Notes under the pieces: generated by a model
The model's input: only the letters and a program-made list of their open reading frames with translations
The model's database searches: none
What the model was told of the DNA's origin: nothing
Shown here: piece by piece, positions 46,489-57,191 of the stretch
How positions within the stretch are numbered: the stretch's first letter is position 1
Layout of the letters: each line of letters opens with the position of its first letter
Program-made: the position numbers and the translations under genes
NCBI GenBank assembly: GCA_964607425.1
Contig: CAZSKQ010000003.1
Coordinates: forward strand, 30,899-94,898
Reading direction: 5' to 3'
Length of the DNA: 64,000 bases
Origin: IDS-8 sp964607425
GTDB taxonomy: Bacteria; Pseudomonadota; Gammaproteobacteria; Steroidobacterales; Woeseiaceae

Positions 46489-47691
46489 CTACAAACCGAG
46501 CACGTGCTTGGCGACTATGTTCTTCTGGATCTCGTTCGACCCGCCATAGATCGAGGCCTTGCGATTATTGAAGTAGCGCAGTGACGACAAGGTCTCCGCA
46601 CCCTCGCCGACCTGTGCTGTCTCCGGAAACTCCAGCCGGTACTGCTCCGGGACCCAGGGCAGGGCGTAATAACCCGCCGCCTCGACGAACAATGCGTCGA
46701 GTTCCTGTTGCACTTCAGTGCCCTTGATCTTCAGGATCGACGATTCCGGACCCGGTGCCTTGCCGACGGCGACCGCGGCAAGCGTGCGCAGCTCGGTGAA
46801 TTCGAGCGCCTGCAGCTCGATTTCCAGCGCCGCGACCTTGCGCGCGAAATTCCGGTCTTCGAGCAGCGGCGGCCCGCCGTGCACGGAGGAGCCCGCTTTC
46901 TCTTTCAGCCGGTTCAGCCGGTAGCTCGAACGCGCGACGCCGGCGATATTGGTCCGCTCGTGCTGCAGCAGTACCTTGCCGTAGGTCCAGCCCTTTCCCT
47001 CTTCGCCGACCAGGTTTTCCACGGGCACCTCGACGTCCTGGAAATGCACCTCGTTGACCTCGCGCTCGCCTTCGATGGTGATGATCGGCTTCACGGTCAC
47101 CCCGGGCGTTTGCATGTCGACCAGCAGGAAGCTGATGCCCTCCTGGCGGCGGGCAACGTCGGTCTGCGTTCGCACGAGGCAGAAAATCCAGTCGGCGAAG
47201 TGGCCGAGCGTCGTCCAGGTCTTGGTGCCGTTCACGATATAGCGATCACCGCGGCGTTCGGCACGGGTCTTGAGGGACGCAAGATCCGAGCCCGCCCCGG
47301 GTTCCGAATAGCCCTGGCACCACCAGACGTTGCTGGCCAGGATGTCCGGCAGGAAACGCGCTTTCTGGGCCTCGTTGCCGAAAGTGTAGATTACCGGCGC
47401 CACCATCTTGACGCCGAAGGGAATCATGTCGGGGGCGTTCGCCGCCGCCAGCTCGTTGGCAAAGATGTACTTCTGCATTACCGACCAGCCGGTGCCCCCG
47501 TACTCGACCGGCCAGTTGACTGCCGCCCAACCCCGCTCGTAGAGGATTTTCTGCCAGCGAACGAAATCCTCCTTCTCCAACGCGATGCCGGCACGCTGCT
47601 TCGCGGCGATCTCCTCCGGGAACTTTTCCCGCAGGAAATGCCGCACTTCGTCACGGAACGCGAGCTCTTCGTCCGAAAAATCGATGTTCAT
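46489..47691 (-). CDS. Acyl-CoA dehydrogenase, PimC-like large subunit
   Basis: A 400-residue acyl-CoA dehydrogenase. Seen: INFSD-like opening MNIDFSDEELAFRDEVRHFL, WPVEYGGTGW, the FAD/substrate stretch WCQGYSEPGAGSDLASLKTR and VNGTKTWTTLGHFADW, and the C-terminal ASIYGGSNEIQKNIVAKHVL. It resembles the large subunit of pimeloyl-CoA dehydrogenase. With its partner it would pass electrons through ETF. It diverges from moaA across 66 bases, which must hold both promoters. Confidence 0.9.
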   Translation of the reverse strand: MNIDFSDEELAFRDEVRHFLREKFPEEIAAKQRAGIALEKEDFVRWQKILYERGWAAVNWPVEYGGTGWSVMQKYIFANELAAANAPDMIPFGVKMVAPVIYTFGNEAQKARFLPDILASNVWWCQGYSEPGAGSDLASLKTRAERRGDRYIVNGTKTWTTLGHFADWIFCLVRTQTDVARRQEGISFLLVDMQTPGVTVKPIITIEGEREVNEVHFQDVEVPVENLVGEEGKGWTYGKVLLQHERTNIAGVARSSYRLNRLKEKAGSSVHGGPPLLEDRNFARKVAALEIELQALEFTELRTLAAVAVGKAPGPESSILKIKGTEVQQELDALFVEAAGYYALPWVPEQYRLEFPETAQVGEGAETLSSLRYFNNRKASIYGGSNEIQKNIVAKHVLGL

Positions 47692-47757
47692 GCGCCAAGA
47701 TTACCACTCCCCCGTGCCCGCATACCCGTTCGCGGCCGTTTCGGGCAGAATGACGGT

Positions 47758-48810
47758 ATGACCGCTATCCCCAACCCTCGAACCGCGGCGGCGGCGCCGG
47801 CCGTCATGGACACGCGCGGCCGGCCGCTGCACGACTTGCGTATTTCGCTGCTGGATCGCTGCAACTTCCGCTGTCCCTACTGCATGCCGGAAGCCGAGTT
47901 CAACGAGGACTACCGCTTCCTCAAGCGGCAGCAACTCCTGACGCACGAAGAGATCGTGCGCATCTCGAGGATCGCGATCGGCCTCGGCGTCAGCAAGCTG
48001 CGCCTGACGGGCGGGGAGCCGCTGCTCGACAAGAAGGTGCCGGACCTGGTTCGCCGGCTGGCGCGCCTGCCGGGAGTCGACGACCTGGCACTGACCACCA
48101 ACGGCAGCCTGCTCGCGGCCAACGCGGATCGTCTCGCCGCGGCGGGTCTGCACCGCGTTACGGTGAGCCTGGACAGCCTCGACGAGGACGTCTTCCGCCG
48201 CATGACCGGCAACCGTGGCGAGCTCGCGAAAGTCCTGGAAGGAATCGCCGCGGCCGAGCGTGCCGGCCTCGCGCCGATCAAGATCAACACGGTCGTGCAG
48301 CGAGGTGTCAATGACCACACCGTGCTCGACCTCCTCGCGCATTTTCGCGGCACCGGGCACACCGTGCGCCTGATCGAGTTCATGGACGTCGGCAACCGGA
48401 ACGCCTGGAAGCTGGATGAAGTGGTGCCCTCGCGGGAGCTGCTCGAGCGTATTGCCGGGCGCTGGCCGGTGCGGCCGGTCGGCCGGAGCTACCTGGGCGA
48501 AGTGGCGAAGCGCTATGCGTACGAGGACGGCCAGGGCGAGATCGGGTTCATATCCTCCGTCACGGCACCGTTTTGCGGTGCCTGCAGCCGCGCCCGTTTG
48601 TCCGCCGATGGCGTCCTTTATACCTGCCTGTTCGCGACCAGCGGTACGAGCCTCAAGGAACCGCTGCGGCAGGGTGCGAGCGACGCCGAGCTCGCCGACC
48701 TGCTGTCCCGCATCTGGCTGCGCCGTGCGGATCGCTACAGCGAGCTGCGGCAAGCCGGCGGCGAGCAGCCGGCCGAGCCGAAGGTCGAAATGTACCGCAT
48801 GGGCGGTTGA
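47758..48810 (+). CDS. moaA: GTP 3',8-cyclase (molybdopterin synthesis)
   Basis: A 350-residue radical-SAM enzyme. The N-terminal 4Fe-4S motif is DRCNFRCPYCMP and the C-terminal one PFCGACSRARLSADG with a following TCLF cysteine; LRLTGGEPLL binds SAM. The protein ends in the double glycine (MGG) needed for catalysis. It makes 3',8-cyclo-GTP, the first step to molybdopterin. Start at 47758 was chosen because the short lead (MTAIPNPRT) precedes the conserved DTRGRPLHDLRISLLDRC. First gene of a five-gene moa/mob unit. Confidence 0.95.
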   Translation: MTAIPNPRTAAAAPAVMDTRGRPLHDLRISLLDRCNFRCPYCMPEAEFNEDYRFLKRQQLLTHEEIVRISRIAIGLGVSKLRLTGGEPLLDKKVPDLVRRLARLPGVDDLALTTNGSLLAANADRLAAAGLHRVTVSLDSLDEDVFRRMTGNRGELAKVLEGIAAAERAGLAPIKINTVVQRGVNDHTVLDLLAHFRGTGHTVRLIEFMDVGNRNAWKLDEVVPSRELLERIAGRWPVRPVGRSYLGEVAKRYAYEDGQGEIGFISSVTAPFCGACSRARLSADGVLYTCLFATSGTSLKEPLRQGASDAELADLLSRIWLRRADRYSELRQAGGEQPAEPKVEMYRMGG

Positions 48811-48843
48811 GCGAAACCGCATGTTTCCGGAGCAGAACCCGCA

Positions 48844-49323
48844 ATGAGCCTGAGCCACGTCGACAGCGACAACCGGCCGACCATGGTGGACGTCAGCGGC
48901 AAGACGCCGACCCGGCGCGAAGCGCGTGCCCGGTCCATCGTCGAGTTCCCGGCGTCGGTGGCGGACCGCTTTGCCGACGGCGATATCCGCACGGCAAAAG
49001 GCCCGGTCTTCGCGACCGCCATCGTCGCGGGTGTCATGGCCGCGAAGAAGACCCACGACCTGATCCCGTTCTGCCACCCGCTCGGCCTCGACGACTGCCG
49101 CATCACGATCGAGCTCGACCCGCACCGGCGCGCGGTCATCGAATGCGTGTGCAAAGTGACGCACCGCACCGGGGTGGAGATGGAGGCACTGACAGGCGCC
49201 ACCATCGCCGCGCTCACGATCTACGACATGTGCAAAGCACTCTCGCACGACATCACGATTGCCGAAACGCGGCTGATGTCGAAGTCGGGGGGCAAGGAGG
49301 ACTTCCGGCATGACGCCGACTGA
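48844..49323 (+). CDS. moaC: Cyclic pyranopterin monophosphate synthase
   Basis: A 159-residue protein with PTMVDVSGKTPTRREARARS, AGVMAAKKTHDLIPFCHPL and GVEMEALTGATIAALTIYDM, all standard MoaC motifs. It converts the MoaA product to cyclic pyranopterin monophosphate. It lies 33 bases after moaA and its end overlaps mobA by 14 bases. Confidence 0.96.
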   Translation: MSLSHVDSDNRPTMVDVSGKTPTRREARARSIVEFPASVADRFADGDIRTAKGPVFATAIVAGVMAAKKTHDLIPFCHPLGLDDCRITIELDPHRRAVIECVCKVTHRTGVEMEALTGATIAALTIYDMCKALSHDITIAETRLMSKSGGKEDFRHDAD

Positions 49324-49900
49324 ATCCGTGTACGGACTCGTCCTGTCCGGCGGCCGCAGCCGCCGCATGGGGCGGGACAAGGCACTGCTGAAATACGAGG
49401 GGAAAACGCAGCTCGAACGCGCGGTGCGCCTGCTCGAACGGCATCTCGAGCGCGTATTCGTCTCGGTGCGGCCCGACCAGGTCGACGATCCGGAACGCCG
49501 CCGGTTCGAGCAGGTGGTCGACCGCTACACCGGCATCGGCCCGGCCGCCGGGATCCTCTCCGCCCTGGAGACGGTGCCGGACGTTGCCTGGCTGGTGCTC
49601 GCCTGCGACCTGCCGAACGCCAACGACCAAACGATAGCGGCGCTCCTGCGGCTCCGCTCGACACGCCCCTTTACCGCGTTTCGCAGCAGCCATGACGGCC
49701 TGCCCGAACCGCTGTGTGCCGTCTTTCGGCCGCAGGCGCGCGAGATCGTCGCCGGCTTCATCGATGACGGCATCGTTTGCCCGCGCAAGATGATGATCCG
49801 CTCCGACACGGAGCTGCTCGAGCTGCCCGACGCGGCGGCTCTCGATAATGTCAACACGCCCGAGGATCTCGACCGGGCAGGGCTGCAGGTGGCTTCATGA
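49310..49900 (+). CDS. mobA: Molybdenum cofactor guanylyltransferase
   Basis: A 196-residue nucleotidyltransferase with GLVLSGGRSRRMGRDKALL (NTP-binding loop) and LVLACDLPNAN. MobA attaches GMP to the cofactor for DMSO-reductase-type enzymes. AAGGAGG at 49294-49300 supports this start inside moaC. The cox-type hydroxylase would instead need the CMP form, for which the MocA-like gene nearby is the candidate. Confidence 0.9.
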   Translation: MTPTESVYGLVLSGGRSRRMGRDKALLKYEGKTQLERAVRLLERHLERVFVSVRPDQVDDPERRRFEQVVDRYTGIGPAAGILSALETVPDVAWLVLACDLPNANDQTIAALLRLRSTRPFTAFRSSHDGLPEPLCAVFRPQAREIVAGFIDDGIVCPRKMMIRSDTELLELPDAAALDNVNTPEDLDRAGLQVAS

Positions 49901-50142
49901 GCAAAACTCTCACGGTACGCTATTTCGCCGGTTTTCGAGAGCATGCCGGACGTGACGAGGAGACCGTCTCCCTGGAGGCCGCCACGGCCCGCGACGTGTT
50001 CAACCAGTTGCGGGACCGGCACGGCTCCGCCGAGCCGCTCGCGCATTGCAAGGTCGCAATCAACGATGCCATGGCGGACTGGAGCTCCCCGGTGGCCGAC
50101 GGCGACACGATCCTGCTGTTTCCGCCAGTCGCGGGTGGCTGA
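49897..50142 (+). CDS. moaD: Molybdopterin synthase sulphur carrier subunit
   Basis: An 81-residue ubiquitin-like protein ending in the required GG (FPPVAGG), which is thiocarboxylated to donate sulphur. It begins LTVRYFAGFREHAGRDEE. The start overlaps the mobA stop by four bases, and moaE follows five bases later, so carrier and catalytic subunits are made together. Confidence 0.95.
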   Translation: MSKTLTVRYFAGFREHAGRDEETVSLEAATARDVFNQLRDRHGSAEPLAHCKVAINDAMADWSSPVADGDTILLFPPVAGG

Positions 50143-50146
50143 AGAC

Positions 50147-50605
50147 ATGATGCGGATTACCGAAAGCGTCATCCTGCCGGAGGCGCTTCGCGAAGAATTG
50201 CGGGACCCGGCCGCCGGCGCCTGCGCCTCTTTCGAAGGCTGGGTCCGCAACGAGAACGAGGGTCATGAAGTGCTGCGCCTCGAATACGAGGTGTACGAGC
50301 CGCTGGCGGTCGCCGAGGGCGCGAAGGTCATTGCGGAGGCGCGCGCCAGGTTTCCGCTCCTGCACGCCCGGTGCGTGCACCGCGCGGGCTTGCTGGAGAT
50401 TGGCGAATGCGCGGTCTGGGTAGGCGTTTCCTCGGCGCATCGGGACGCTGCGTTTGCCGCCTGCCGCTACATCATCGACGAGGTGAAGGTGCGGCTCCCG
50501 ATCTGGAAAAAGGAGTACTACAGCAACGGTGACTCCGGCTGGGTCAACTGCGAACGCTGTGCGGCCCACGCCCACCCCCGCGAACGCGCTGCCATTCCGT
50601 CGTAG
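50147..50605 (+). CDS. moaE: Molybdopterin synthase catalytic subunit
   Basis: A 152-residue protein with ITESVILPEALREELRDPAA at the start, GACASFEGWVRNENEGHEV, the RAGLLEIGECAVWVGVSSAH core and the active-site lysines in LPIWKKEYYSNG. It inserts two sulphurs into cyclic pyranopterin. Two adjacent ATG codons (50147 and 50150) could start it. Last gene of the moa unit; moaB/mogA and moeA are not in this window. Confidence 0.94.
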   Translation: MMRITESVILPEALREELRDPAAGACASFEGWVRNENEGHEVLRLEYEVYEPLAVAEGAKVIAEARARFPLLHARCVHRAGLLEIGECAVWVGVSSAHRDAAFAACRYIIDEVKVRLPIWKKEYYSNGDSGWVNCERCAAHAHPRERAAIPS

Positions 50606-50676
50606 GCTCCGCGCCGCCGGCAACGGGGAGTGGCCCATCGGGCCGGCAACGGGGCGTGGCCTCATTGCGCACGGCG

Positions 50677-51261
50677 CTAAGGGAGGTTGTCCAGATCCCC
50701 GGGCCGATCGATGTCTATCGCGGCAGGCGCGAACGGCAACGTCCGCACGTCATCCGCCGCCGCGAGAACGGACCGCGCGCCGCGGTCCCCCGAGAGCGCC
50801 TTGAGAGCGGGGAAGTAGCGGGCGGGAAACAGCACCGGGGGACCTGCGACCCCGGCAAAGGCGGTGGCGACGATCAGGCGCGGGGACCCGTCCCAGGCGT
50901 CGATCAGCGCCTCCAGGTGCTCCCGGGTGATCAACGGCTGGTCGGCAAGCAGCAGCAGGAGGGCGTCGGCGCTGCCGGCAATGGCACGGGTGGCAGCGGC
51001 GATGGAGCTGCCGATGCCGGATTGCCAGTCGGCATTGCGTACCAAAAAGCCCTCGAGCGGTGCGCAGGCGTCGACTACCGGGCGCCAGTCGCTGCCGGCC
51101 ACCAGCAGGGTGCGGGAGCCGCAGACCGATTCCGCCAGCCGCACGGCCCGCGTCACCAGCGGCGTGCCGCGATACGCCTGCAGCTGCTTGCGCCCCCCGA
51201 AGCGGCGGCCGCCGCCGGCGGCAAGCACGACGGCAACGAGTTTTTTTCCAGGTGCGGGCAT
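50677..51261 (-). CDS. Molybdenum cofactor cytidylyltransferase-like protein (MocA family)
   Basis: A 194-residue nucleotidyltransferase from the ATG at 51261. Seen: VAVVLAAGGGRRFGGRKQLQ for nucleotide binding, LLLLADQPLITREHLEALID and GPPVLFPARYF, typical of the MocA/CoxI-associated group. MocA adds CMP to molybdopterin, giving the cofactor form used by xanthine-oxidase-family enzymes such as the cox-type hydroxylase at 30-34 kb. It is convergent with the moa unit, about 70 bases away. CTP versus GTP use is inferred from family resemblance. Confidence 0.85.
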   Translation of the reverse strand: MPAPGKKLVAVVLAAGGGRRFGGRKQLQAYRGTPLVTRAVRLAESVCGSRTLLVAGSDWRPVVDACAPLEGFLVRNADWQSGIGSSIAAATRAIAGSADALLLLLADQPLITREHLEALIDAWDGSPRLIVATAFAGVAGPPVLFPARYFPALKALSGDRGARSVLAAADDVRTLPFAPAAIDIDRPGDLDNLP

Positions 51262-51420
51262 GGCGGCCTCGAAGTTTGACCTGCTACGATACGCAGTGTC
51301 GGTGCTGTGGGAACGCCGCGCAACGGGCACACCGGTTTAGCGAAATCGCGATCTGCACTTGCCCTGCCGCCGCGTTCTGTGTATCTGTGTGCTGACGGGA
51401 GCTACACAGGGACGCGGGGA

Positions 51421-51906
51421 TTGCACGTCATCAAATCGATCGCCGATGCGAAAGCACTGGAAGGGCGCGAAGTCGGCTTGTCCGACTGGATCGAGATCGA
51501 CCAGAATCGCATCGACAAGTTCGCGGAAGCCACCGGGGACTACCAGTGGATCCACGTCGATACGGAGCGCGCCGCGCGCGAGCTGCCGGACGGGAAGACC
51601 ATCGCGCACGGGTACCTGACGCTGGCGCTGATCCCCGCGCTGACCGGCGAGTTCGTGCGCGTTGAAAACCTCACCCGCGCGCTGAATTTCGGCTGCAACA
51701 AGGTTCGCTTCTATACCATGGTGCCGGTCGGGAGCCGCGTCCGCGGCAGGGCCGTCGTCAAGCAGGCGCGGCAGCGCGCGGGTGCGCTGCACCTCCTGTC
51801 GGTGGTCACGGTCGAGGTGGAAGGCGAACGAAAGCCGGCCTGCGTGGCGGAAACGCTCGGCATGTATTTCTTCGACCAGTCCCCGCCTGCCGCCGATGCG
51901 GACTGA
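51421..51906 (+). CDS. MaoC-family (R)-enoyl-CoA hydratase
   Basis: A 161-residue hot-dog-fold protein. The hydratase motif is complete: FAEATGDYQWIHVDTERA followed by TIAHGYLTLALIP, with the catalytic Asp and His. The start is uncertain; TTG at 51421, with AGGGA nine to thirteen bases before it, fits the conserved length, while the ATG at 51307 adds an unlikely basic lead. It hydrates enoyl-CoA to (R)-3-hydroxyacyl-CoA, used in polyhydroxyalkanoate supply or alternative beta-oxidation. It precedes an acyl-CoA ligase and a thioesterase. Confidence 0.88.
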   Translation: MHVIKSIADAKALEGREVGLSDWIEIDQNRIDKFAEATGDYQWIHVDTERAARELPDGKTIAHGYLTLALIPALTGEFVRVENLTRALNFGCNKVRFYTMVPVGSRVRGRAVVKQARQRAGALHLLSVVTVEVEGERKPACVAETLGMYFFDQSPPAADAD

Positions 51907-51967
51907 TGGCGCGATCTTCTGCTAAATTGGCCCTCACGCAACACCGTACCGACAATAGGGGGAAGCG

Positions 51968-53621
<1,654 letters not shown>

Positions 53622-53629
<8 letters not shown>

Positions 53630-54383
53630 GCCGGCGCGCCTGTACGGCATGAAAGCGATCGTCACCGGCGCCGCCGGGGGCGTCGGTGAAGCGGTCGCAC
53701 GCACCTTCGTCAAGCACGGAGCGGCGGTGCTGGCGACAGACGCGCCTGGATCCGGCATCGACGTCACGTTTCGAAGGCTGCGGGGCATCGTGGCGCTGGC
53801 CATCGATCCCGCGGCCTCCACCATGGCCGCGAAGCTGACGCAGGCGGCCCTGGACGAGCTGGGCGGGGCCGATATCCTGGTGAACAACTATGCCGCTGAC
53901 AGCGTCGACCCGGCCGATCGGGATGCGGCGTGCGACAGCGTGCTGCGGCAGGTGGCGGAAACGTCGGATGCCGTGCTGCCGCTCCTGACGCATAGCCCCG
54001 GCGGCAGGGTGATCAACATCGGCTGGCTGAAGAGTGCCTTCGGGCCCGACGGCGAGGCGGCACTCGCCGCCTCCGAGGAAGGTCTCGCACGCCTCACCGC
54101 GCGGCAGGCGGCGGAGTTCGGCGGTCATGGCATCACCGCCAATTACATCCAGCCCGGCGCCATCATGACGGCGCGGAGCCGCACGGTGTTCGACGCCGAC
54201 AAGGCTTTTCGCGATCGCTGCATCCGCGGCTCGGCCGCCAAACGCCTGGGCGAGCCGCTGGACGTCGCCAAGGTTGCCCTGTTTCTGGCGTCGGGCGATT
54301 CGGTGTTCGTCAGCGGCACGCGCATCGCCGTGGACGGCGGCGCGGCGCTGCCGGGCGGCACGACAGCGCGGCCCGCACGATGA
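53622..54383 (+). CDS. Short-chain dehydrogenase-like protein with degenerate active site
   Basis: A 253-residue SDR-fold protein from the ATG at 53622. The cofactor motif TGAAGGVGEA (15-24) is kept and NN at 88-89 is present, but the catalytic YxxxK is replaced: the aligned stretch AALAASEEGL gives Leu148 and Glu152 in place of Tyr and Lys. NYIQPGAIMT and the C-terminal DGGAALPGG are SDR-like. A standard oxidoreductase mechanism is therefore doubtful; it may bind NAD(P) or acyl-CoA without catalysis, or use another residue. Tight overlaps with the ligase before it and thioesterase after it imply a linked role in acyl-CoA metabolism. Confidence 0.8.
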
Positions 54384-55285
54384 ATCCCGTCCTGGCCGAT
54401 CTCCTCTCGCTCCTGCGGCTGGAACGCATCGAGGACAACATCTTCCGCGGCGAGAGCCGCGATCTCGGGGGCGACCAGGTGTTCGGCGGGCAGGTACTCG
54501 GGCAGGCCTTGTCCGCCGCGCACCATACCGTCGAGAACCGCGAGCGCATAGCCCATTCCTTGCACGCCTACTTCCTGCGGCGCGGTGACGTGCGCGCCCC
54601 GATCGTCTTCGAGGTGGATCGTGCCCGGGACGGCGGCAGTTTTTCGGTGCGCCGGGTGGTGGCGATCCAGCACGGGCGGCCGATCCTGAATCTCGCGGCG
54701 TCGTTTCACAAGCGCGAGCAGGGGCTGGAGCACCAGGCCAGGATGCCGGACGTGGAGGGACCGGACGGGCTCGCGGATGTGACGCAGGTGCCGCCCGAGG
54801 TCGTCGAGCGCCTGCCGGGCAAGATGCGGCGCTACCTGCTCGAAAAGCGCCCCTTCGAAATCCGGCCGCTGCTCCCGGCCGATTACACCCGGCCGTCGGT
54901 CCAGCCGCCGGTCAAGCACCTCTGGATTCGTGCCGTGGACCGGCTGCCGGACGATCTCAGCCTGCACCAGAACCTGCTCGCCTACGTCTCGGATTACGAG
55001 CTGCTCGGCACCAGCATCCTGCCGCACGGTATCGCCTTCGGGCAGGGCAACCTGCAGATGGCGAGCCTCGATCACGCGCTCTGGTTCCATCGCCCGTTCC
55101 GGGTCGACGAGTGGCTGCTGTACGCCTGCGACAGCCCCAACGCCTTCGGCGCTCGCGGTTTCACGCGCGGCCAGCTCTTCACCCGCGATGGCACGCTCAT
55201 CGCCTCGACTGCCCAGGAAGGGCTCATTCGTGTCATCGACGAAGCCCTGAAGCCGCGGCGGTCGGACCCGCGTTCCCAGGCATGA
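54380..55285 (+). CDS. tesB: Acyl-CoA thioesterase II
   Basis: A 301-residue double hot-dog thioesterase. Seen: GDQVFGGQVLGQALSAA, the N-terminal hot-dog helix, HSLHAYFLRRGD, MASLDHALWFHRP with the catalytic Asp, and the closing TAQEGLIRV with the Gln of the TesB triad. It hydrolyses medium- and long-chain acyl-CoA to free acid, possibly balancing the ligase encoded two genes earlier. Its start overlaps the SDR stop by four bases. Confidence 0.94.
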   Translation: MNPVLADLLSLLRLERIEDNIFRGESRDLGGDQVFGGQVLGQALSAAHHTVENRERIAHSLHAYFLRRGDVRAPIVFEVDRARDGGSFSVRRVVAIQHGRPILNLAASFHKREQGLEHQARMPDVEGPDGLADVTQVPPEVVERLPGKMRRYLLEKRPFEIRPLLPADYTRPSVQPPVKHLWIRAVDRLPDDLSLHQNLLAYVSDYELLGTSILPHGIAFGQGNLQMASLDHALWFHRPFRVDEWLLYACDSPNAFGARGFTRGQLFTRDGTLIASTAQEGLIRVIDEALKPRRSDPRSQA

Positions 55286-55379
55286 GGCACGGCGGGCAGG
55301 GCGGCGCGCATTATTCCCAGTGCAAAAGAGGGGCCGTGCTTCGCAGCCGGCCTCGGGACCGCGATCGAAGGAGCAAAGT

Positions 55380-56108
55380 ATGAAGACCCGTGCCGTATGG
55401 CTATTTTTGGCTTGCGCCTGGGCGTTGCCGGCGTCTGCGCAGCAGCCGGCCGCGGCATCGACCGCAAGCGATCCGTGGCTGGTCAAAGCCACGCTCGGTT
55501 ACCTGGCGACCAGCGGCAATACCGAGAGTTCGAGCCTGAATTCGGGCTTTTCTGTCGGCTACACGGCGGGGGACTGGATGCATTCCCTGGAAGGCAGCGC
55601 CATCAACGCGTCCGAGGAAGGGCGGACCACCGCCGAGGCCTATGCGCTCGGATGGAAAAGTGAGTACAACCTCACGGACGACAATTTCCTCTTCGGCCGC
55701 GTGGACTGGCGCAACGACCGCTTCAGCGGTTACGACCAGCAGCTATCCGAAACGGTCGGCTACGGGCGGCGGCTGATCGACACCGGGGTGCACGTGCTCA
55801 ATGCCGAGATCGGCGCCGGCGCGCGGCAGTCGGACCTTGCCGACGGCACGACCGAGAGCGAAGGCATCCTGCGGGCCGGGCTCGATTACCGCTGGCAGTT
55901 CAGCGAAACGGCACGGTTTACGCAGGTGTTTGCGGTCGAGTCGGGCTCCGAGAACACCTACCTGGAATCGGTCTCCGCACTGACGGCGCGTCTTGTCGGC
56001 GGGCTCGCCCTGGTCGCGTCCTACACGGTGAAGAACAACAGCTCGGTTCCGGTGGCGACCGAGAACACCGATACGTTCACCGCCCTGTCGCTGGAATACA
56101 CGTTCTGA
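55380..56108 (+). CDS. DUF481 (YdiY-like) outer-membrane beta-barrel protein
   Basis: A 242-residue protein starting at 55380 behind AAGGAG. The signal peptide is MKTRAVWLFLACAWALPASA with cleavage before QQ. The mature protein alternates polar and hydrophobic residues in strand-like runs (TLGYLATSGNTESSSLNSGF, NFLFGRVDWRNDRFSGYDQQ) and ends in phenylalanine, the outer-membrane insertion signal. DUF481 members are assigned to the outer membrane and their function is poorly known. It follows tesB by about 95 bases with its own ribosome-binding site and converges on gpmA. Confidence 0.85.
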   Translation: MKTRAVWLFLACAWALPASAQQPAAASTASDPWLVKATLGYLATSGNTESSSLNSGFSVGYTAGDWMHSLEGSAINASEEGRTTAEAYALGWKSEYNLTDDNFLFGRVDWRNDRFSGYDQQLSETVGYGRRLIDTGVHVLNAEIGAGARQSDLADGTTESEGILRAGLDYRWQFSETARFTQVFAVESGSENTYLESVSALTARLVGGLALVASYTVKNNSSVPVATENTDTFTALSLEYTF

Positions 56109-56232
56109 ATCCCTCCTGATGGTCGCGCTGTCGTGTGCATTGCCATGTTGCATGCTTGTGCGTAGCGACAAGGAAGTGCCCTGGACCGGGAGTGCTCGTG
56201 CTCCATTCATTTAGACTGTCCCCGTAAACCGC

Positions 56233-56976
56233 CTATTTCGATTTTGCCTGGTTCGCGACCGCCGCGGTGGCGGCCGCGACGGTTGCCGGGTCGCCGAGGA
56301 ACTCGCGGCCCACGGGCTTGAGCCGCGCGTCCAGCTCGTAGGCGAGGGGGATGCCGGTAGGGATGTTGAAGCCGGTAATCTCCTCGTCCGAGACCTCGTC
56401 CAGCATCTTGACCAGCGCGCGCAAACTGTTGCCGTGGGCCGCGATCAGCACGTCCTTGCCGCGCTCCAGTTGCGGGGCGATCTGCTCGTCCCAGCAGGGC
56501 TTTACGCGCTCGAGCGTAGTCGCGAGCGACTCGGTTGCGGGGAGGTTGGCAATGCCCGCATAACGGGGATCGTGCCGCGGGTGCCGCTCGTCGTCGGGCT
56601 CCAGCGGCGGCGGGGCGGTCGCGTAGCTGCGGCGCCAGACGTGCACCTGCTCGTCGCCGTATTTCGCCGCCGTTTCAGCCTTGTTCAGGCCCTGCAAGGC
56701 GCCGTAGTGGCGCTCGTTCAGGCGCCAGTCGCGCACCACCGGGATCCACATGCGATCCATCTCGTCCTGGATGATCCATAGCGTGCGGATCGCGCGCTTC
56801 AGCACCGATGTGAACGCGATATCGAACTCGTACCCGAGCTCCCGCAGGCAACGGCCCGCATCCAGCGCCTCGCGCCGCCCCTGCTCCGTCAAATCGACGT
56901 CGGTCCAGCCGGTAAACAAATTCTTCAGGTTCCAGTCGCTCTGTCCATGTCGGCAAAGCACGAGTTTTCCAGGCAT
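56233..56976 (-). CDS. gpmA: 2,3-bisphosphoglycerate-dependent phosphoglycerate mutase
   Basis: A 247-residue dPGM. Seen: the phospho-histidine motif LCRHGQSDWNLKNLFTGWTD, RLNERHYGALQGLNKAE and the second histidine in IAAHGNSLRALVK. It interconverts 3- and 2-phosphoglycerate in glycolysis and gluconeogenesis. A GTG at 56979 directly precedes the ATG at 56976; GAGGAG spacing favours the ATG. Confidence 0.95.
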   Translation of the reverse strand: MPGKLVLCRHGQSDWNLKNLFTGWTDVDLTEQGRREALDAGRCLRELGYEFDIAFTSVLKRAIRTLWIIQDEMDRMWIPVVRDWRLNERHYGALQGLNKAETAAKYGDEQVHVWRRSYATAPPPLEPDDERHPRHDPRYAGIANLPATESLATTLERVKPCWDEQIAPQLERGKDVLIAAHGNSLRALVKMLDEVSDEEITGFNIPTGIPLAYELDARLKPVGREFLGDPATVAAATAAVANQAKSK

Positions 56977-57115
56977 CACATCTCCTCAGGTCAGAACGCG
57001 CGGTCGGCACCGTCCCACCGATCACCGCCGTCGCGTGGAATTACGGCGCCACCCACCCCAACAGCGACACCGTGAGCGGGGTAGGGGGCTTCCTCGGCGT
57101 GCGAGGCAGGGATGC

Positions 57116-57187
57116 TGTAGAAGCGCGCATTGCGCGCGATGCCACATTGGGACCGCCTGGGCATCGCGCGCAATGCGCGCTCCTGCA
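57116..57187. repeat. REP palindrome pair
   Basis: Inverted units TGTAGAAGCGCGCATTGCGC and GCGCAATGCGCGCTCCTGCA, with one head base changed on the left (GTAGA for GTAGG). It lies five bases past the glutamate dehydrogenase stop, between that gene and gpmA. Confidence 0.88.
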
Positions 57188-57191
57188 CAAT

